From the NCBI RefSeq assembly GCF_051020955.1, contig NC_135015.1, positions 2,615,616-2,679,615 of the forward strand: a DNA stretch of 64,000 bases, read 5' to 3'. This stretch comes from Megalopta genalis. Taxonomy: Eukaryota > Arthropoda > Insecta > Hymenoptera > Halictidae. Each line of letters begins with the position of its first letter. The stretch's first letter is position 1. Made by a program: the position numbers and the translations under genes. The notes below the pieces were generated by a model. The model ran no database searches, was not told where the DNA came from, and saw only the letters and a program-made list of their open reading frames with translations. Shown one piece after another: positions 24,338-36,016 of this stretch.

Positions 24338-27300
24338 TTCGTTCTCAGTTCCTGTAGCTCAAACTGATATAGCTCGACGCAGTAGTGAAAGACCAATGCA
24401 GTGAATAAGTAATTTGTTGTTTTAACCTCCTGCATTGGGATGTGAGATTAGATTTATGGGGATTATATTTTGAGTTGCGTGTTCCTTCGTTTGGAGCATT
24501 ATGTTTACAGCCTTTAACCCTATGAATTGTGTTTTAAATAACATATTTATGAACATCATGAATAAAATCTTGTTGCATTATCCAGTTCTCCAACTACAAG
24601 AAACATTTCTTTTTGAAACAATAGAATGTTACTATCTAAAGGAAGCAATTATTATCTCGAACAAACAAGACATATATGTGATAGAGATTTAGTTGTACTT
24701 AGACCTGCTACATTATTTACTACGACAATAATCGCCTGGAAGCAGGAAACAAATTTGTCAATAAAGGAGATTACCGAGAAAAGTTGAGACTGCTTGGATT
24801 TAAACTTCCTTTCAGTTATAACAAAACGTAGTTATCGATAGATAGGAATGTTTAATCAATTATATAAAGCAGAAGTTAAATAAAAATTTGTGTAATTATA
24901 ACAAACTGAATGTGAATAAAAATTCTTTGATCAATTATTAGGAACAGAATTATTAATTATTAATTAATGTCTCGCTCATAGGATTATCGAGTATTTCGAC
25001 CTTTATCGTTAGAGTTTGACGCAAGCTTCAGTCACTGGTAGTAAGGGGATAGCGAAACGATGATCAAAATGGCGGGATAATTGCGAAAATCGGGATTGCT
25101 CGAGATTCCTTGACGTTGCGCAAAAGCTAGTAGAACGGTGTGCGGTGTTCGGATTGCACAAGAAATTGGTGCTCACGGACAACGAAACAAAGCGCTCCAA
25201 CCTTGGCTCGTTTTCGCCGCAAGAAAAATCGTCAAAGTATCGCGGCTACTCTCACTCTCGTTGCCGATAACCGAACTTCCTTTTTGCTTATTTTTCTTGT
25301 GCCTCTTCATCGCGATCGCGACGACCTTGGCAGCGGCGGAATAAGCCCGGGAAGACGGTGCCTACATAACCGTCCGCACGGAACGATAACCCGACGAATA
25401 AAACTGCAATCGTATAGGTCGCGACCTTACACCACTTTATATCCATCCCTTATTCCTGCAGCAACAATAGGACTGATCATAATTGTTTTATTAACACTCG
25501 CAGAAAAAACCAGAACAGAAGAAAATCCATCTTTCGCACTTTCGTTCACCCTTTAATTACGAATGCCGTTCACTGACCAGTGCAGATCACTGTTGCATAA
25601 TCTGGGTATACAAGGTGTCTCGTTGATCTCTCATCTTCTGCAACTTTCATTTGGCGCATAATTTGCTGCGAATAAGTATTTCAGTTCAAATTGCAGGACA
25701 TAAGTTAAGTGTTAATTATTACTGTGTCAAGTGACATCCGAAATTCACGACAAATCAAATAGCTCTCTTTTTTACCCATATCGTACTTCTTAAAATATTT
25801 AGATCATATGTTGATGTCTTTTATATAAGTACGAATTTTTCCATAATTGAAATATATGAAGGCACGAAATATTTAACAAAATATACAAAACGTTCTTTTT
25901 TTTAAATATTCAGCATTAAATAATTTAGGCGAGTTTTTTTAATATAATGATTTATTGTTTTGTTTTGGAAAGCATCAATTTTGTATTTTTTCTATCTTTA
26001 TTTGCAACATGTTTCTTAAGTCTTTTTACAAGGTCAAGGCAAAAATACATCAAAAATCATTATTAGGAATTTAAAATATTATATTTCGCATTTTATAGAT
26101 CTTAAGAAGTTAATGTTTCGATTCGGTTATGCAAATTACAGATCAGATTTTATTGAAAAAATTCAATATCTCCAATTTAATAATGTTGTTTTCAAATATA
26201 AGTAAAATTATTATAGGTAAGGGCACAGTAACCAGAAGACATATTAATTGACACACTTACCCGATGCGTATCATCCTGCATGACAAGACCTAAATAGAAA
26301 CCCTAAATGAATCACCCAGAAAAGTGAACTTTTATGCAAAATATATTAAAATTATCTGCATCGATTGCAAGATACTAGAGCTACATAGGCATATTCTTTG
26401 CAAGAGTATCTTTGAATAGTCTAAACATTTTTATTGTCTTGCACTCGATCTACTCACATTTGTCACAATTGCATCCGCCATCTAATTATTCTATTTGTCT
26501 TCTATATTTATCTACATTTCCTCTCTCCTAATTAGGATAACAATAAAATTGAAGTGCTGTAACATCTCTTCAATCATTGATCATCCCACTCGATTCTACG
26601 GCAGATCTTGGTAGAGCTTCCTTCACAAACGTGAACGCTTTTATCCTGTAGGACTTTTTCCGTTCAATACAATGCCACGGAAAAAAACTTAAAACCATCC
26701 TGTTTCCTGTGCTAACACAGAGTTCCTCGCGCTACGAAGTCGCACCAAACGCGGTTAATTAGAATGATTCCAAACAAAAAGGGACGAATGAAATCCGCAT
26801 TCCATTCTTAATCGAGTGAACTTCTTCCAATGGAAATGTATTTTTCCCACCAGGTCGATTCTCGTGAAACATCCGACGAGTATGGTGATTTGATTAAGCG
26901 TACGCTAATGACGGATAAAAAAAGACGAGCCGACGAGGTGTTCACACCATTTAGCGTGGCAATGACCCGCGATTATTTCAGCAGAAAGCGAGATTGTGCT
27001 TGGTCGTGCGCTATTGCATTACAAATAATTGCGTTAATCGCCCCCCTCCCATATATTTCTTGCAACACCTACACGCGATAACAGCGTTCCTCTGTCCGTA
27101 TGTATAGCCGTTTAATATATCATTATCCTGACGTGGTTCGTTCGGTCGGGGTTGGGGATGGATTCGTTCGCCTGAGACAAGACCGTAATTTCTTTTCCTT
27201 CACCGCGTATACCCCGCCCACGCTTCTGCCTCCCTTTCTCTCTCTCTCTCTCTCTCTCTCCATTTCGCCCTCTCCCCCTTCCTCTGCTTGGCAAACACCG

Positions 27301-27999
27301 AGCGTCCCTTCGGTCGTAAACGAAATAGAAGAGAAAGAGAGAGGGAGAGAAAAAAAAGCTTTTTAGTGTTTTTGTACAGAGTCCCGGATATGCAAAGTTT
27401 GCCCGTTTTTCAGATTTCTTTTTACAGCTGCTCCTTTCAAAACACACAGGACCTTTTGAGTTTTTCGAGTTTCGCTTTTCGCCCGGCCGACGCTGCCTGA
27501 ATACTCATTAACTTCATTTTCTTCGTGCCGCGATCCCCGCCGCGGCTTCGCAATTTACATTTACTCGCACAATGGCCTTCAGTGTCGGTCATACTGAAAT
27601 ATAAATAACGAGTCACCGTTGACAAGAACTGCGAAATAAACGTTAAATACGCCTGGCTCGGTGATGTAAATTAATTAATAGTGTCTTCGGTCGTGGACGC
27701 CGTCGGTTCTTGCGACTCATGACGATCGCGGCGGGTTCTCTTTGGGGCCCTTGCCTTTCGTGATCGTTCTGCCGGCGATGCTACTGCCGTGGATAGCTAT
27801 TTCGAAGGCATTGCAACTGTGGGATGATTTTTGAAGTTGAATGTCTGAACGCGACAAGTATTCTTAGCTGCGAAGAGGTTGTTGGACACGTGTTTCTGAT
27901 CGATTTGAAATATTTCATGGCTTCAGGATGCTTGGAATTAAGCTTCCTGTCGGTTGTAAAAAAAAAACATTATTGATAGATGGGGATTTTTATGCGTTT
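24338..27999. other. Non-coding stretch with two CpG-rich patches
   Basis: Contents: 24793-24860 is homologous to 27927-27990 (GCTTGGATTTAAACTTCCT against GCTTGGAATTAAGCTTCCT), followed at 24855-24960 by units like the 40-base repeat in the MITE at 28008. 26322-26420 is a worn hAT-like MITE fragment (ACTTTTATGCAAAATATATT). CpG-rich patches lie at 25000-25560 and 26800-27780, the second with CT (27236-27260) and GA (27320-27350) tracts. The 138-codon frame at 25140-25556 has no recognisable domain. Confidence 0.45.
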
Positions 28000-28007
28000 G
28001 TAATGTG

Positions 28008-28368
28008 TAAACTGTGAATTTTTATGTAAAATGAAAATTTGTTTCATCGATTATAAGAAACATAAGTCAAACAGAAATTTATTTCATCAATTACAAAAAA
28101 TAATATCTAAATAGAAATTTGTTTCATCAATTTTAAAAAATAGAACTCAAATAAAAATGTATTTAATCAATTATAAAGAACAAAATCTAAATAAAGATTT
28201 GTTTGATCAGTTATAAGAAACAGAAGTTAAAAATGTATTTGTTCTTTTAATAATTTTAATAAATTATGGAGAACACACATGGAAACATTCTTAAGCTCTT
28301 CCAATGTCTTCATTTCTGGTTATTTTACCTACGCAATTTTAAAATAAATGCATATAATCTGCATTCTA
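28008..28368. mobile_element. hAT-like MITE, copy 4 (361 bp, internally expanded)
   Basis: The start TAAACTGTGAATTTTTATG and the end CATATAATCTGCATTCTA match the family ends, and exact 8-bp duplications GTAATGTG flank it (28000-28007 and 28369-28376). It is about 160 bases longer than typical copies because a segment present once elsewhere is repeated five times (28035-28231). This is a clear case of a tandem array growing inside a transposon. Confidence 0.82.
28035..28231. repeat. Five tandem 40-base units inside the MITE
   Basis: Units start at 28035, 28075, 28115, 28155 and 28195. Each has the form AAATTTGTTTCATCAATTAT followed by about 20 A-rich bases ending AAATA(G/A). Units 1-4 are exactly 40 bases; unit 5 runs into the single-copy MITE sequence. 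They differ from one another at several positions each, so the expansion is not recent. Confidence 0.8.
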
Positions 28369-28376
28369 GTAATGTG

Positions 28377-29743
28377 TGTAGAATTTTAAAATTAAATTAA
28401 ATTTGTTCCAATTTAAGTAAAATAACTCTATCTATTAGTAAAGAATTTATGTTTGCGAAGGTCAAATTTTTTGTTTAAAGAAAAATTAAATATTCGCTGC
28501 AGGATTTTCTATAAATTTATGAAATCATATCAAGAAATATGCATTGTATATGACCAAATTGTATAATCGAATTGTGCTTAGCGTTCAACATCTTCGGTTT
28601 TTGTTTCGGTTCTTGTTGGAGTGAAATAAAATATATCGTGAAATTTCTCAACGGCGAATGGCACGGTTCAGTTAAAATCAGTTAATAGTTCATGGTCAGA
28701 GAAGGGCGTTTCTCTCTCTTGCTGCTTGCGCTGGTCCCACGGTGTAGTGAGTCGATCTCGATTGTTGCCGTTTTGCGTTAAATTGTAAGCGTTTAATTTT
28801 TCATCGTAAAGATTTAGATCTTCATTCTACATATTTCTATTTAGCAATAATATTTTAAATGGTGGAAAATATTTTGTCCTGCCATCGATATGAAGTCTTC
28901 AAATTTGTAAGGATTGAATTAGTAATACATTTTTTTTTTATTTTGGAATTGCATTTATTTCAACAAAACACAAAAAGATAATATATGTAGAAATGATTCA
29001 ATATTTAAACAATATAGAATATGTATTGATTAGGAAAGAACTAAACGTGATGAAAACAGGAAATATCGCGTACCGTATCTACAACTAGGATTACAACTAT
29101 TTCACTTAATTCTACAACTCGCAACGCTCCTCACTCGACGACTCTCGAACACACTTTGTCCACTCCCAACACGCTCCTTCGACAAAAACGTCTGCCTTTT
29201 CTGCCTTTTCCAAAAACGTGATAATCGCATCCGCCGGCTCTCCGTCGCCAAGGGTTTTTTTCATCTGACCCGGCCTTCAGCAACGTTTCTCTTTTAATAC
29301 AATGTCTTAAAACTACGGTCTCCTAAGCCTAACACTCCTCGTCCTAAACGTACCCACTAAATTACGATACTACATATATAAAAATGAACTTGGTGACAAA
29401 ATATTTTTCTCATTCGAAGCGAACGTACGCAGAACTACTGTTGCAATTTCTAGCTCCGATCTTTTGCAAACAAATGCAATTAATTAAGTTTCCATCGATT
29501 TTGAACGTTCAATTTTGACTATGATGCGTTCAAAATGATTATTGAAGTATTTTGATGAGGAACATTGCACTTTTTACTCTTTCATGAAATAATATTTCTA
29601 TACAACGAATAAGAACAGTAGAAAATGTATAACGGTAAAACTATGCAATATTTATGTATTGGAATCTGCAATCGAATTATAAAGTTGAAAAACAATCACG
29701 ATTTTCGCTTGTACGACTTCGAACCATTTGAAACATCATGGCA
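28377..29743. other. AT-rich non-coding stretch
   Basis: No gene. 28690-28760 and 29080-29330 are less AT-rich. Nothing with coding or RNA-gene character is seen. Confidence 0.5.
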
Positions 29744-29751
29744 GAAATAAC

Positions 29752-29838
29752 TAGACTGTAGATTTTACATATTCATTATTAAAGAAAGGAAAAACTTCCC
29801 AAGTCACTCCTGGTTACGGCACAAAGATCTACAATCTA
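29752..29838. mobile_element. hAT-like MITE, copy 5 (87 bp, minimal)
   Basis: It starts TAGACTGTAGATTTTACAT and ends GATCTACAATCTA, the inverted form. The flanks GAAATAAC (29744-29751) and GAAATTAC (29839-29846) agree at 7 of 8 bases. It is the shortest complete copy: little remains beyond the two ends, so the ends appear to have been enough for transposition, unless the deletion came afterwards. Confidence 0.7.
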
Positions 29839-29846
29839 GAAATTAC

Positions 29847-32257
29847 AAATGAGACTAAGAGCATTAAAGTTGCAGAAGAGGATTGTCTCCTAGTTATCCA
29901 GCGGAAATGTCTGCTTTGTTAAAACAAGGGGACTGTAGACTAACAATGCTTAATCGAATGAAGTCTACGATCGTGCAAGTGCAGCGAAGTGAAAACTACT
30001 GAAGACAGCAAAAATTTATGTAGAGGAAACGCTTCTCGGAACGGTTAGGGCTGACTTCCGAGTGGATCTATTGTTCCGTTTTCTAATAGCTGACCGTCGG
30101 GAGAGCCTAGCACCTGATAGACATAATGTCTGGAAACTCTCTTCGGAAGTCGCCAGAACGCTCTCACATTACGCTCGAACATTCTGCTGCCTTTGAACAG
30201 CCCCGTTCTAAAGACTATGACATGATGTGCATAGGTATCCTTCACATAGTAGCAGAGGATCGCATTCATGCAATGCTGTTCTTTCCAATTTAGAATATTA
30301 CTGCTATGCTGATACAGGAATAAAAGCATGATATATATTACGCGTAACTATCCATTAGCTTGGTCATTTTGTATTCGTGTAAGAAAAAGTGCTGTAAATA
30401 TTATTTTTTCTCTCCGAGGTATATTTATTTATACAATACTGTTAAATATTATAGTTAGCTATCTGCAAAAATAAAATATAAAAAATTTATAAGAGAATAT
30501 TGTTAAAACAAATATACATGTTTAAAATTGTATTGGACTACGATTTCAAATTTTTAATTACAGGTTGGTTTCCAGAGGTAAAGATTAGGCGAGTTTACTA
30601 AACATAGTGTCTCATGTGAGTCTGTTACTGTTACTGTTTGCACGAGTTAGCGTGCACGATGAAAAATGTATTTGTACCGATAATGCTGGTTGACTTTCTG
30701 GCAGACACAGCGTATCGATCCCGGGCTTATTATCAGTAGATAGGTCTAACGGGTCGCGCGAAGGGGTGCATTTAATCGCCGTAAGAATTTAACGAGTCGA
30801 TTTCTTGTACAGTTAACATAATTGGTCAAATTGCCACGCATCGTTGTACCAATTGTCTGAGAAATTTCCCGAAGAGATTAGAAACCGTGCCTTTGTCTCC
30901 CGGTGCTTGGCATTTCGTAGTCTATTTCAAGATGCAACAATTATGCCTAACGTTACCGAAACATTTGCATTCAAAGCAAAACGACTATAATACATCCAGT
31001 TTGGAAATTTGAATTTCATTTGAATACGATCAACTCGTTCCTAACGCGTTATATTGTTGTTTGAACTGTAATTATGTGGAACACGTTTTAGTATATCCGA
31101 TACGGAATTTTAATTAGTTTTTTTCTCTGTGAAAACCCCTACAGTGTGCAGAATAGCTTGCTATAATAACAATAAAAGTGACCCCAGGGAATTCCATTAT
31201 GAGAAGGGTAAAATAAAATTGCAAGCATTAAAATGTCCGCCTATTGTATGTACGACGTAATTGGAATTTGACTAGAAACAAAATGAAATTTTTTCGAATT
31301 ATAAAACCGGATAATTGGTGCGGATATTATAATTAGTATATTGTGTTGTCAATTTATTTGATCATTTTCGAGGATACTATAAACAAAAGGGTAAAGTTAC
31401 ACAGCTGTTCGTCAATATGTTTTTTACTTAAATTAATTGCCCTGACAAGCTATTGTTTTTCAATTTACTCATAAAAAGAATGTACACGACAGTTCGTAAT
31501 TAATGTAACAATAGCTCGAACACCGTGCAGTGTATAGAATAAGCGCCTCAGCTTGTTTTATGGTATTGTGTTCTGTTACTGTACTAAACTGAGAAACGTG
31601 CGTGAGATAAGGATAACCTTTTGACATACATTTACATGTTACGATAAAATATCAATTTATTTTTATTAGACAAATAAGTTAGACAAATAAGTTTGACAAA
31701 TAAGGGTCAAGTAGTGGTTGTAGATTAGATCGATTGTAATTCTGTGTCATTTAGGTTCACGAATAGTAATCAAAATAATGTACCGAGACTCTGGACAAAA
31801 AATACACGACTAAGGAAACTCCTGCTTTCGTGTTTGCTGATCTTATACTTCATTGAATCGTAAATGTTGAATATTTTTACTAATAATCTTTCGTGATTAG
31901 GCTGTGGATTTTTCTATCAAATAAAAATATGATACATCGATTTTAAGAAACCGATCTTAAATAGGTAATTAGTTCTTTTCTTCGTAATCCAAATAAGTTG
32001 AAAATAATATAACGGCATTCTTTTATGTCATTAGCGATTATATCACGATTACATAATTTTATCTAACTTGGACAAGCTACTGTTTAATTATTTGCAATGG
32101 AATTGTCTAGTAGCTCTAAAGCACTAGCAATTTTTCACAGAACTTTGACCTACCACTTAGCTCGCGATTTTCATTGAGTGAAAAATATAATAAACATACT
32201 AAAATGAAAAGTTTCAAAGGTCTACAATTCATAAGAACTAATAATATTATTATTATG
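29847..32257. other. Non-coding apart from a possible exon
   Basis: Outside the candidate exon at 30045-30329 I see no gene. Contents: a triplicated 15-base unit GACAAATAAGTTA-like at 31667-31705, and the left part of a hAT-like MITE at about 31898-32020 (TAGGCTGTGGATTTTTCTAT, then ACATCGATTTTAAGAAACCG) whose right end is not recognisable. Confidence 0.45.
30045..30329 (-). CDS. Possible exon of unknown product
   Basis: This 94-codon frame lies in sequence clearly less AT-rich than its flanks. Its translation is balanced in composition (for example FWRLPKRVSRHYVYQVLGSP) instead of the F/L/I/K-rich peptides typical of chance frames here. Just inside the predicted start, reading 5'-3' on this strand, a pyrimidine-rich run followed by TATCAG at about 30309 could be a splice acceptor, which would make this the last coding exon of a gene, ending at TAA after GSQP. 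I recognise no domain, signal peptide or motif. It could equally be a chance frame, and no partner exon was found. Confidence 0.22.
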   Translation of the reverse strand: MLLFLYQHSSNILNWKEQHCMNAILCYYVKDTYAHHVIVFRTGLFKGSRMFERNVRAFWRLPKRVSRHYVYQVLGSPDGQLLENGTIDPLGSQP

Positions 32258-32511
32258 CAGGGTGTCCTAAGTTTTTTCTGCCAAGCGGTGTCAGCACATT
32301 CTATGAGCGAAACTAAGAAGAAAATGTCATATAAACGTAAGCTGAAAAATGCTTTATTAAAAAATTATAAAAAGAATACGAAATAACAATGGACTGTTCG
32401 GGAATATTTATCTACATATGTTAGCTCCATTTCGAAGTGTCGCCTGTTTTTGAAAATACAACATTGATGGAATATGCTGATATCGTTTGGCCAAAAAACT
32501 AGGACACTCTG
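32258..32511. mobile_element. MITE with CAGGGTGTCCTA ends (254 bp)
   Basis: The left end CAGGGTGTCCTAAGTTTTTT pairs with the right end AAAAAACTAGGACACTCTG; the pairing continues for a few bases (CTGCCAAGCGG against CGTTTGGCCA). No transposase is present. The small frame 32174-32386 crosses the left end and is not credible as a gene. The target duplication is unclear because both flanks are TA-rich. Confidence 0.65.
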
Positions 32512-33902
32512 TATATATAAAACATTAATTCAGATCTGTTATATCATACCCCACAATGAGTTCTTAGATTAATTTGTTTCATTTTGAATTTCCGAATTTT
32601 GTCCTTAATGTGATGTCCCCGCACATGTAATGATTTAAAGTGGCTAATATTTTCGATTTTAAATCTTTCAAGAGTTATCAATAAATGTAAAAAGAATTTT
32701 TTTTGAAATGTAATACTTTAAAAATTTAATTTTGACCATGATAAACGAGTTTCCACTGTGAAGCGCCAAGACCCGCTCGCTGATAAAGTCACGCTGCTAA
32801 AGAATCTTCTAACGAAGTAATCTGCAACTTCAACACTATTTTACATACCATTGCTGCGTGATCCTTGCGTTATTAAACACCATCTGTAACTTCACTCACA
32901 CAACACCATTGTCGCAGCATTTTGTGACACTTTGCGTGACTTGTCGCCCTATTCGCGAGACCCGAAGGGGATCCTCGCTTGCGAAAGCCCTATTTGGACA
33001 ATTTCGTGATAAACCAGTGGCGAATTCCCCATCGACATCTCAACCGAACACCACGAAAAGTAAATCGAGGAGCGTCGTCGTGCGGAGAAATGGCGATTAA
33101 AAGTGTGAAACTTTCGTAATTACCGACCAACCGGATTGTTCTTTGATCGGTTCTTTCTTACGTTTCTATGCACGCAACCTTCTGAACTCCTCGCTTTGGG
33201 AGCAATACTTAACGTACCGATTATCTCTAGTTCTCTAAAATCTACGACCCTGCTCTTATTACCGCGCTTCGTGCTTCATTCGCGCTTAATTGCACGTAAT
33301 TACATTAATTTTATTTGATGTCACTTCTTCGCGGGGAATATCGATTCTAAAGTGAGCCATTGTTCCTGTGACCATTTCTCTTTTAGGAGACCATCTTCAA
33401 AAATTATCTTGTAGGTATCAGCAATTCCTTTTTCATGCAATAGAATCTGTAAGATCTAGGGCTTTCACTGGTCTCGAAAGACCAAGACAATATAAAGATA
33501 AGAAGTTAAAAGTATCTCCAATACGAGATCGAGACTCTCTGAAGCAAAAATATAAGCTTCACAAAATAATATAGTTCATATCTTGTGTCTTAGAAGATTC
33601 TTAATCTTGTCTACTTTAGGATTTTCAATATGATTCATACATTGTTAAATACAACACAATTTTATAAAGTAATCTGTTTTATAGCCACAATTACTATGTA
33701 TGCAGCTACTCTTAATCTCAATCATACCAATCGTCTATTTGTTACATGGACTACATTTTTTACGAATAGATATACGATGTGTTTCAATTAAAATATTGTA
33801 GAGACCTATTAATTGTGTGCTGCTAGTGTGTGTATTTTTCGATTACAATGTTACTCGCAGAAATGTGTGGTTAAATCGTTTACTTAATTTTGTTTTAAAA
33901 TG
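32512..33902. other. Non-coding stretch
   Basis: AT-rich with a less AT-rich centre at 32750-33310. Frames at 32858-33100 and 33136-33318 (+) are not recognisable and no promoter or splice pair frames them. Confidence 0.45.
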
Positions 33903-34248
33903 TTTATAAAGCACAATTATGTTAATACCCGAAAAGTGGTGATTCTTCTTTTTCCTTAGCGAAAATGCAATCCATGGATTTGTTTACGAGTTATTAACGA
34001 AAAACAGTGACCAATGAGAGGGAAGCTCAGCTGGCGCGAAGCGGCCGAGCTAACGGACGGACGAAATCCAGTTCCCTCATTGGCTCAGCCCCCTCACGCT
34101 AGCTGATCTCGCCTCTCATTGGTCATTGTTTTTCGTTAATAACTCATAAACAAAGCCGCGGATTGTATTTTCGCTAAGGAAAAAATTACTTTAAATGACC
34201 TCAGAAATCACCCCTATTCTAGTGTTGACATAATTATGGGACACTCTG
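33903..34248. mobile_element. Long foldback element ending GGGACACTCTG (about 346 bp)
   Basis: The two halves are reverse complements over most of their length around a centre near 34066: TTTTCCTTAGCGAAAATGCA (33950-33969) pairs with TGTATTTTCGCTAAGGAAAA, and GAGTTATTAACGAAAAACAG with TGTTTTTCGTTAATAACTC. The right tip TAATTATGGGACACTCTG is the same kind of terminus as at 32258-32511; the left tip is worn but keeps CACAATTATGTTAA. The GC-rich centre contains repeated CCAATGAG/CTCATTGG strings. Confidence 0.7.
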
Positions 34249-34252
34249 TATA

Positions 34253-35842
34253 CGCACACACAAATGATTATATTACTTATTTCATTAAATAATATAGGGA
34301 AAATATCGATAAACGATATTTCAATGATATACCTATTATTGAATAAAATAATATATATATTGAATAAAATCGCGAGATAAGATCAATATTTTCTATTCCA
34401 AGATTTAAATAAGAACAAGACAAGATATTTCCTCAAGAACAAGTATTTTCTGAAATATCGTATTGTCTTGTATTGTTAAAGTTTTAGTAAAATTTGAAAG
34501 CATAACGGAAGTAACTTTGCAGTTTCGGTCTAATCAATGGAGTTCGATTTTATAGGATTTTTCGAGGCGTTCCGAAAAAGAAGAAAATCAAAGTTCGGCC
34601 AATGAGGCCTCGTTTAGGTGCGGCAACCGCAATGGAAACGCATTTGTACATTGAACTACACAGGAAGTAAAATTCACGGTCCGGTAATTACGAGTATGGA
34701 AACGCGTGTCCAGAAATAAGCCATGCGATCCATATTCGTGGCGCAGGTCCACGTACGAAATGATTTTTGAGTTACAAGCGTCCCCGGATTCCGTGGAATC
34801 GTTATCCATTATGTAGGGGACGACTTTTCCCCGAAAATTGATCGACGAACCCATAAAAATTCCACGGACTACGAAACGTCGTGGCCGTCGGGCTGTTTCC
34901 TAGCAGCTTATGGCCCGTGAAAGGTGCGAGTTATTAGCTGAGATCGGTGGTTAACAGAGAGAACACCCGGTATAAGGCACGCAGACTGCTCTTGGCCCAT
35001 GGACTGTGGGGCCAGCTGCTTCTCCTACGAAAAAGTACAAGTCAGCTGTTTTCCGGCATGGCACACGCCAACACGATTGCTCGCCTCCAAATGTTCCGAT
35101 CGACGTGAAAGCCGACCGATGGGGAGGAGCACGGCGAACGATTCAGGACCCAAGGTGAGAGACCAGAGGGAAAGAGATAAAGAGAGATGGAACGAGATAG
35201 AGAGGGCTGGAGAAAAATAGAATGACCAGAGGAAGAGAGATGATCGAGCGAAGATCAATGAGTCAGCCGTTCGACGATTGATTCCCCCGATTTATTCAGC
35301 CCGGATGGCACACCGCTTTGAATCATAATGGAACGCCGTGACAACGAGACTGCGATGATAACACTGGAAATTCTTCGCAGCGACGCGACGCGACGACGCT
35401 CCAGCTGCCGCTTTCTCAAAGAATCAGCTGTTTCCCGACGCACATGTCAGAAACGGGTGCGCGGCAAGCCGTGATAATTACGAGAAACGGTAGAATCGAA
35501 GCCGAGGCGGACGTGGTTTCCGAAAACTGTAATTTATGTTCACCACCGGAACCGTTACAAATTTCGACCGAGTCCGCGTTTTTACTCGACGGCTACAGAT
35601 CGCACCAATTCCAACGTGCGAAACTGCATTACATTCGGGGAAAAGTTGTTTTCTCAATATTAATTTACGCGCTATTCGTCGGTAGTCGTTGATGTGGATC
35701 TGTTCTTCGAAAGGATCCGCAAGTTGGAAATGATTTCAGATGTTGATACTACTACACGAACTAAGGGGAATCAGTGGAATTTATTTAACCTACGGGCGAA
35801 AGTGTGGTGTTGGAGATAAATAAATTCGTGTCGAATTTACTC
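34253..35842. other. Non-coding; CpG-rich from about 34560 to 35700
   Basis: A GAGA-rich patch lies at 35150-35245. A donor-like CCCAAG|GTGAGA is at 35153/35154 and follows an open frame beginning ATG at 34999, so an exon 34999-35153 is conceivable; however, the peptide is unrecognisable and there is no convincing promoter. The frame 35444-35692 (+) also matches nothing. Confidence 0.35.
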
Positions 35843-35860
35843 GGGGGGGGGGGGGGGGGG
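35843..35860 (+). repeat. Run of 18 G
   Basis: Eighteen consecutive G directly precede a long hairpin. Such a run is prone to length change and to quadruplex formation, and also to sequencing or assembly error, so the exact count should be treated with caution. Confidence 0.9.
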
Positions 35861-36016
35861 CGTCACATATTTATAAATAAGAAATAAGTCCGCAGAATAC
35901 ATTCAGTTCGTTTGATTGTTTCAATTTATGTTAATCATGTTAACATAATAAATTGAAACAATCAAACGAACTAAATTTATTCTACGGACTTATTTGTTAT
36001 TTATAAATATGTGACG
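35861..36016. repeat. Nearly perfect 156-base hairpin
   Basis: CGTCACATATTTATAAATAA at the left and its reverse complement at the right (TTATTTATAAATATGTGACG) begin arms of about 73 bases with only about four mismatches and a very short centre (GTTAATCATGTTAAC). The high arm identity suggests a young palindromic MITE or a recent inverted duplication. GAATTTACT occurs both before the G run (35833-35841) and after the hairpin (36034-36042), a possible but weak target duplication. Confidence 0.75.

Noticed and set aside
25140..25556. 138-codon frame on the + strand with a hydrophobic C-terminal segment
   Set aside because: One apparent membrane segment is not enough; the frame overlaps another in the same CpG-rich patch and matches nothing known to me.
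34999..35153. Short exon ending at CCCAAG|GTGAGA
   Set aside because: The donor is good, but the peptide is unrecognisable and no promoter or acceptor defines the other side. Kept only as a remark in the region entry.
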